The position numbers were made by a program, and so were the translations under genes. Positions 21,888-23,612 of a stretch of DNA of 23,612 nucleotides are shown piece by piece. Position 1 is the first letter of the stretch; every line of letters begins with the position of its first letter. The notes beneath the pieces are model-generated. The model made no database searches, had not been told where the DNA came from, and saw only the letters and a list, made by a program, of their open reading frames with translations. Source of the DNA: Gemmatimonadota bacterium (GTDB lineage: Bacteria > Gemmatimonadota > Gemmatimonadetes > Gemmatimonadales > GWC2-71-9); assembly GCA_003221825.1 (NCBI GenBank), contig QHUE01000158.1:1-23612 (forward strand), read 5' to 3'.

Positions 21888-23294
21888 ATGTGCGGCATCA
21901 TCGGCGTAGCGGGCGTCCCCGACGCATCGCGCATCACGTATCTCGGGCTCTACAGCCTCCAGCATCGCGGCCAGGAGTCGGCCGGCATGGTCGCGGTGGA
22001 TGGCGCGGGCGTCGCGCGCTCGCACCGCGGCATGGGGCTCGTCTCCGACGTCTTCGGCGAGAGCGTGCTCGCCGGGCTGCCGGGTGACGTCGCGATCGGC
22101 CACACCCGCTACTCGACGGCCGGATCGTCCGTGCTCGCCAACGCGCAGCCGATTCTCGCGGGCTACCGTGAAGGGCCCCTCGCGCTGGGGCACAACGGCA
22201 ACCTCACGAACGCCGAAGCGCTGCGCTCGGACCTGGTCGCCAAGGGCTCGATCTTCCAGACGTCGTCCGACAGCGAAGTCCTGATTCACCTGATTGCGCG
22301 TTCCGAAGCCCGTGAGCCCGAAGACCAGCTGCTCGACGCGCTGGAGCGGGTCGAAGGCGCCTACTCGCTCGTCGTTACCATCGGCCGGACGTTGTACGCG
22401 ATTGTCGATCCGCGCGGCTTCCGGCCGCTCTGGCTCGGCAAGCACGGGACCGGGTACGTCGTCGCGTCGGAGACGTGCGCGCTCGATCTGATTGGCGCCG
22501 CCACCGTCCGCGAGCTCGAGCCGGGAGAGTTCCTGCGCATTCAAGGCTCGCCGCCGGAGCTCGACCGCCTGCCCCCGCTGCCCGCGAAACCGCACCAGCG
22601 CTGCATCTTCGAGCTGGTGTACTTCTCACGTCCTGACAGCACGATCTTCGGACGCTCGGTGGACCGCGTGCGCCGCGCCCTGGGACGAGAGCTGGCGAAG
22701 GAGCACGCGGCCCCGGGCACGGACTGCGTCTTCTCGGTTCCCGACTCCTCCAATGCCATGGCGCTGGGTTTTGCGGAGCAATCGGGCCTGAAGCTCGAGC
22801 ACGCCCTGATCCGCAACCACTACGTGGGCCGCACGTTCATCAATCCGACGCAGGCCGCGCGGAACGCGAAGGTCAAAATCAAATTCAACCCGGTGCGCGA
22901 GGTCCTGCAGGGCAAAAAAGTCGTCGTGGTGGACGACTCGCTCGTGCGTGGTACGACGAGCCGGGAGCTGGTTTCGATGATTCGCCAGGCAGGCGCCAAG
23001 GAAGTCCATTTCCGCGTCGCCTCGGCGCCCATCACCGGCCCCTGCTACTATGGCATCGACACGCCGACCAAGTCCGAGCTGATTGCCTCGAGCCATTCCC
23101 TCGAGCAGATCCGCCAGCATCTGGGCGTCGAGACGCTGGGCTACCTGTCGCTCGACGGCATGCTGCGCGCTGCAGGTGGCGATGCGACCGAATTCTGCCA
23201 TGCCTGCTTCTCCGGCGAGTACCCCACGAAAATCCCCGATGACACGCAGAACGCCAGAAATGCCGCCCCGTTACAGGTGACGATGGCCGTTTGA
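21888..23294 (+). CDS. purF: Amidophosphoribosyltransferase
   Basis: 468 residues, first committed enzyme of purine synthesis, making phosphoribosylamine from PRPP and glutamine. ATG 21888 is seven bases after purL; it gives MCGIIGVAG so that Cys2 becomes the N-terminal nucleophile after Met removal, with no long propeptide. The glutaminase domain has LQHRGQESAGM, GHTRYSTAGSS, NAQPI, LGHNGNLTNAE and TSSDSEVLIHLIAR; the PRPP site is KKVVVVDDSLVRGTTSRELV. The segment SVPDSSNAMALGFAEQSG precedes RNHYVGRTFINPTQ. The frame open upstream lies inside purL and is not used. It is the last gene of the rightward unit; a strong palindrome follows. Confidence 0.97.
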   Translation: MCGIIGVAGVPDASRITYLGLYSLQHRGQESAGMVAVDGAGVARSHRGMGLVSDVFGESVLAGLPGDVAIGHTRYSTAGSSVLANAQPILAGYREGPLALGHNGNLTNAEALRSDLVAKGSIFQTSSDSEVLIHLIARSEAREPEDQLLDALERVEGAYSLVVTIGRTLYAIVDPRGFRPLWLGKHGTGYVVASETCALDLIGAATVRELEPGEFLRIQGSPPELDRLPPLPAKPHQRCIFELVYFSRPDSTIFGRSVDRVRRALGRELAKEHAAPGTDCVFSVPDSSNAMALGFAEQSGLKLEHALIRNHYVGRTFINPTQAARNAKVKIKFNPVREVLQGKKVVVVDDSLVRGTTSRELVSMIRQAGAKEVHFRVASAPITGPCYYGIDTPTKSELIASSHSLEQIRQHLGVETLGYLSLDGMLRAAGGDATEFCHACFSGEYPTKIPDDTQNARNAAPLQVTMAV

Positions 23295-23299
23295 TGGAT

Positions 23300-23327
23300 G
23301 TAGGGGCGCAGCATGCTGCGCCCCTAC
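23300..23327. terminator. Perfect 28-base palindrome after purF (terminator-like or dispersed repeat)
   Basis: GTAGGGGCGCAGCA is followed directly by its exact reverse complement. As RNA it would form a 12-base stem with a four-base loop, five bases after the purF stop. No T-tract follows directly (first Ts near 23338), so it is not a classical intrinsic terminator. The arm sequence resembles GTAGGGGCG(C/T)AGCATGCT repeats I associate with dispersed intergenic palindromes in several soil phyla, from memory. No second copy is seen in the window. Confidence 0.7.
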
Positions 23328-23347
23328 CCACATGACGTTTTGGACGC

Positions 23348-23353
23348 CATAAT
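23348..23353 (+). promoter_or_regulatory. Candidate -10 element of ppdK
   Basis: CATAAT matches five of six -10 positions and lies seven bases before the ATG at 23360, so transcription could begin at the start codon itself, giving a leaderless mRNA. No good -35 is seen 16-18 bases upstream, where the palindrome's end lies. Confidence 0.3.
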
Positions 23354-23359
23354 CGCCGT

Positions 23360-23612
23360 ATGTCCGTTGAACGCCACGTCTACTTTTTCGGCAACGGCCG
23401 CGCCGACGGCTCGGCCGCCATGCGCGACATCCTGGGAGGCAAGGGCGCCGGCCTCGCCGAAATGGCCAACCTCGGCCTGCCCGTCCCTCCCGGCTTTACG
23501 ATCTCCGCGAAGCTGTGCATCACCTACCTCGAAGAGGGCACCTTTCCACCCGCGCTCCGCGCTGAAGTCGATCGGCACCTGAAACATCTCGAGCGCGTCA
23601 CCAAGAAGGGAT
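23360..23612 (+). CDS. ppdK: Pyruvate, phosphate dikinase (N-terminal fragment, runs off window)
   Basis: 84 residues visible from ATG 23360 to the window end. The sequence VYFFGNGRADGSAAMRDILG followed by GKGAGLAEMANLGLPVPPGF and TISAKLCITYLEE matches the start of the PPDK ATP-grasp domain (family: GGKGAnLaEMtnlGlPVPPGFtI). PPDK interconverts pyruvate, ATP and phosphate with phosphoenolpyruvate, AMP and pyrophosphate. PEP synthase (ppsA) shares part of this motif, but the YFFG lead-in and NLGLPVPPGFTIS fit PPDK better. No Shine-Dalgarno is visible before the ATG. It is separated from purF by 65 bases with a palindrome, so it is probably an independent unit. Confidence 0.9.
   Translation, partial: MSVERHVYFFGNGRADGSAAMRDILGGKGAGLAEMANLGLPVPPGFTISAKLCITYLEEGTFPPALRAEVDRHLKHLERVTKKG

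Noticed and set aside
1..23612. tRNA, rRNA, CRISPR array, insertion sequence or prophage
   Set aside because: None found by reading both strands; no cloverleaf-like segment, repeat-spacer pattern, transposase or integrase motif.

Overview
This is a very GC-rich, gene-dense bacterial chromosome window with housekeeping genes and almost no intergenic DNA; the largest gaps between genes are under 70 bases. Family assortment, long runs of overlapping genes, frequent GTG/TTG starts and the gene neighbourhoods suggest Gemmatimonadota or a related high-GC soil or sediment lineage. That placement is inference: no rRNA or other decisive marker is present. I see no tRNA, rRNA, CRISPR array, transposase or phage gene.

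Left half (1-11071), leftward transcription unit: trpC, trpB, a HEAT-repeat protein, an HD-GYP protein, trpA, a membrane GAF/MCP-type receptor, folK, panB, a 58-residue Lys-rich protein, panC, yqeK, and a truncated lipoprotein with a LytR C-terminal-like domain. Most junctions are 4-base start/stop overlaps. Tryptophan, pantothenate and folate biosynthesis are thus mixed with three signalling-type genes, two of which separate trpB from trpA. The trpB frame is interrupted by one in-frame TAA, with the conserved C-terminus intact after it.

Centre (11072-12814): lexA is divergent from trpC across 58 bases holding back-to-back promoters and two copies of an 18-base element built on GTTC-N7-NTTC. 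trpD lies opposite lexA with overlapping 3' ends and is divergent from truA across 58 bases holding a perfect 6+6 palindrome.

Right half (12815-23294), rightward unit: truA, a transaldolase/fructose-6-phosphate aldolase gene, purB, purC, psd, pssA, purS, purQ (broken by an internal deletion of roughly 70 codons plus a frameshift), a BamE-like lipoprotein, a small zinc-ribbon protein, purL and purF. It joins tRNA pseudouridylation, purine synthesis and phosphatidylethanolamine synthesis. A perfect 28-base palindrome follows purF, and the window ends in the 5' part of ppdK.

Most notable: (1) the adjacent HEAT and HD-GYP proteins share a look-alike N-terminal domain I cannot name, next to an MCP-like receptor within a biosynthetic operon; (2) the candidate LexA operators that also cover the promoter of the trp-led operon; (3) the lesions in trpB and purQ, which may be real or may be assembly errors.
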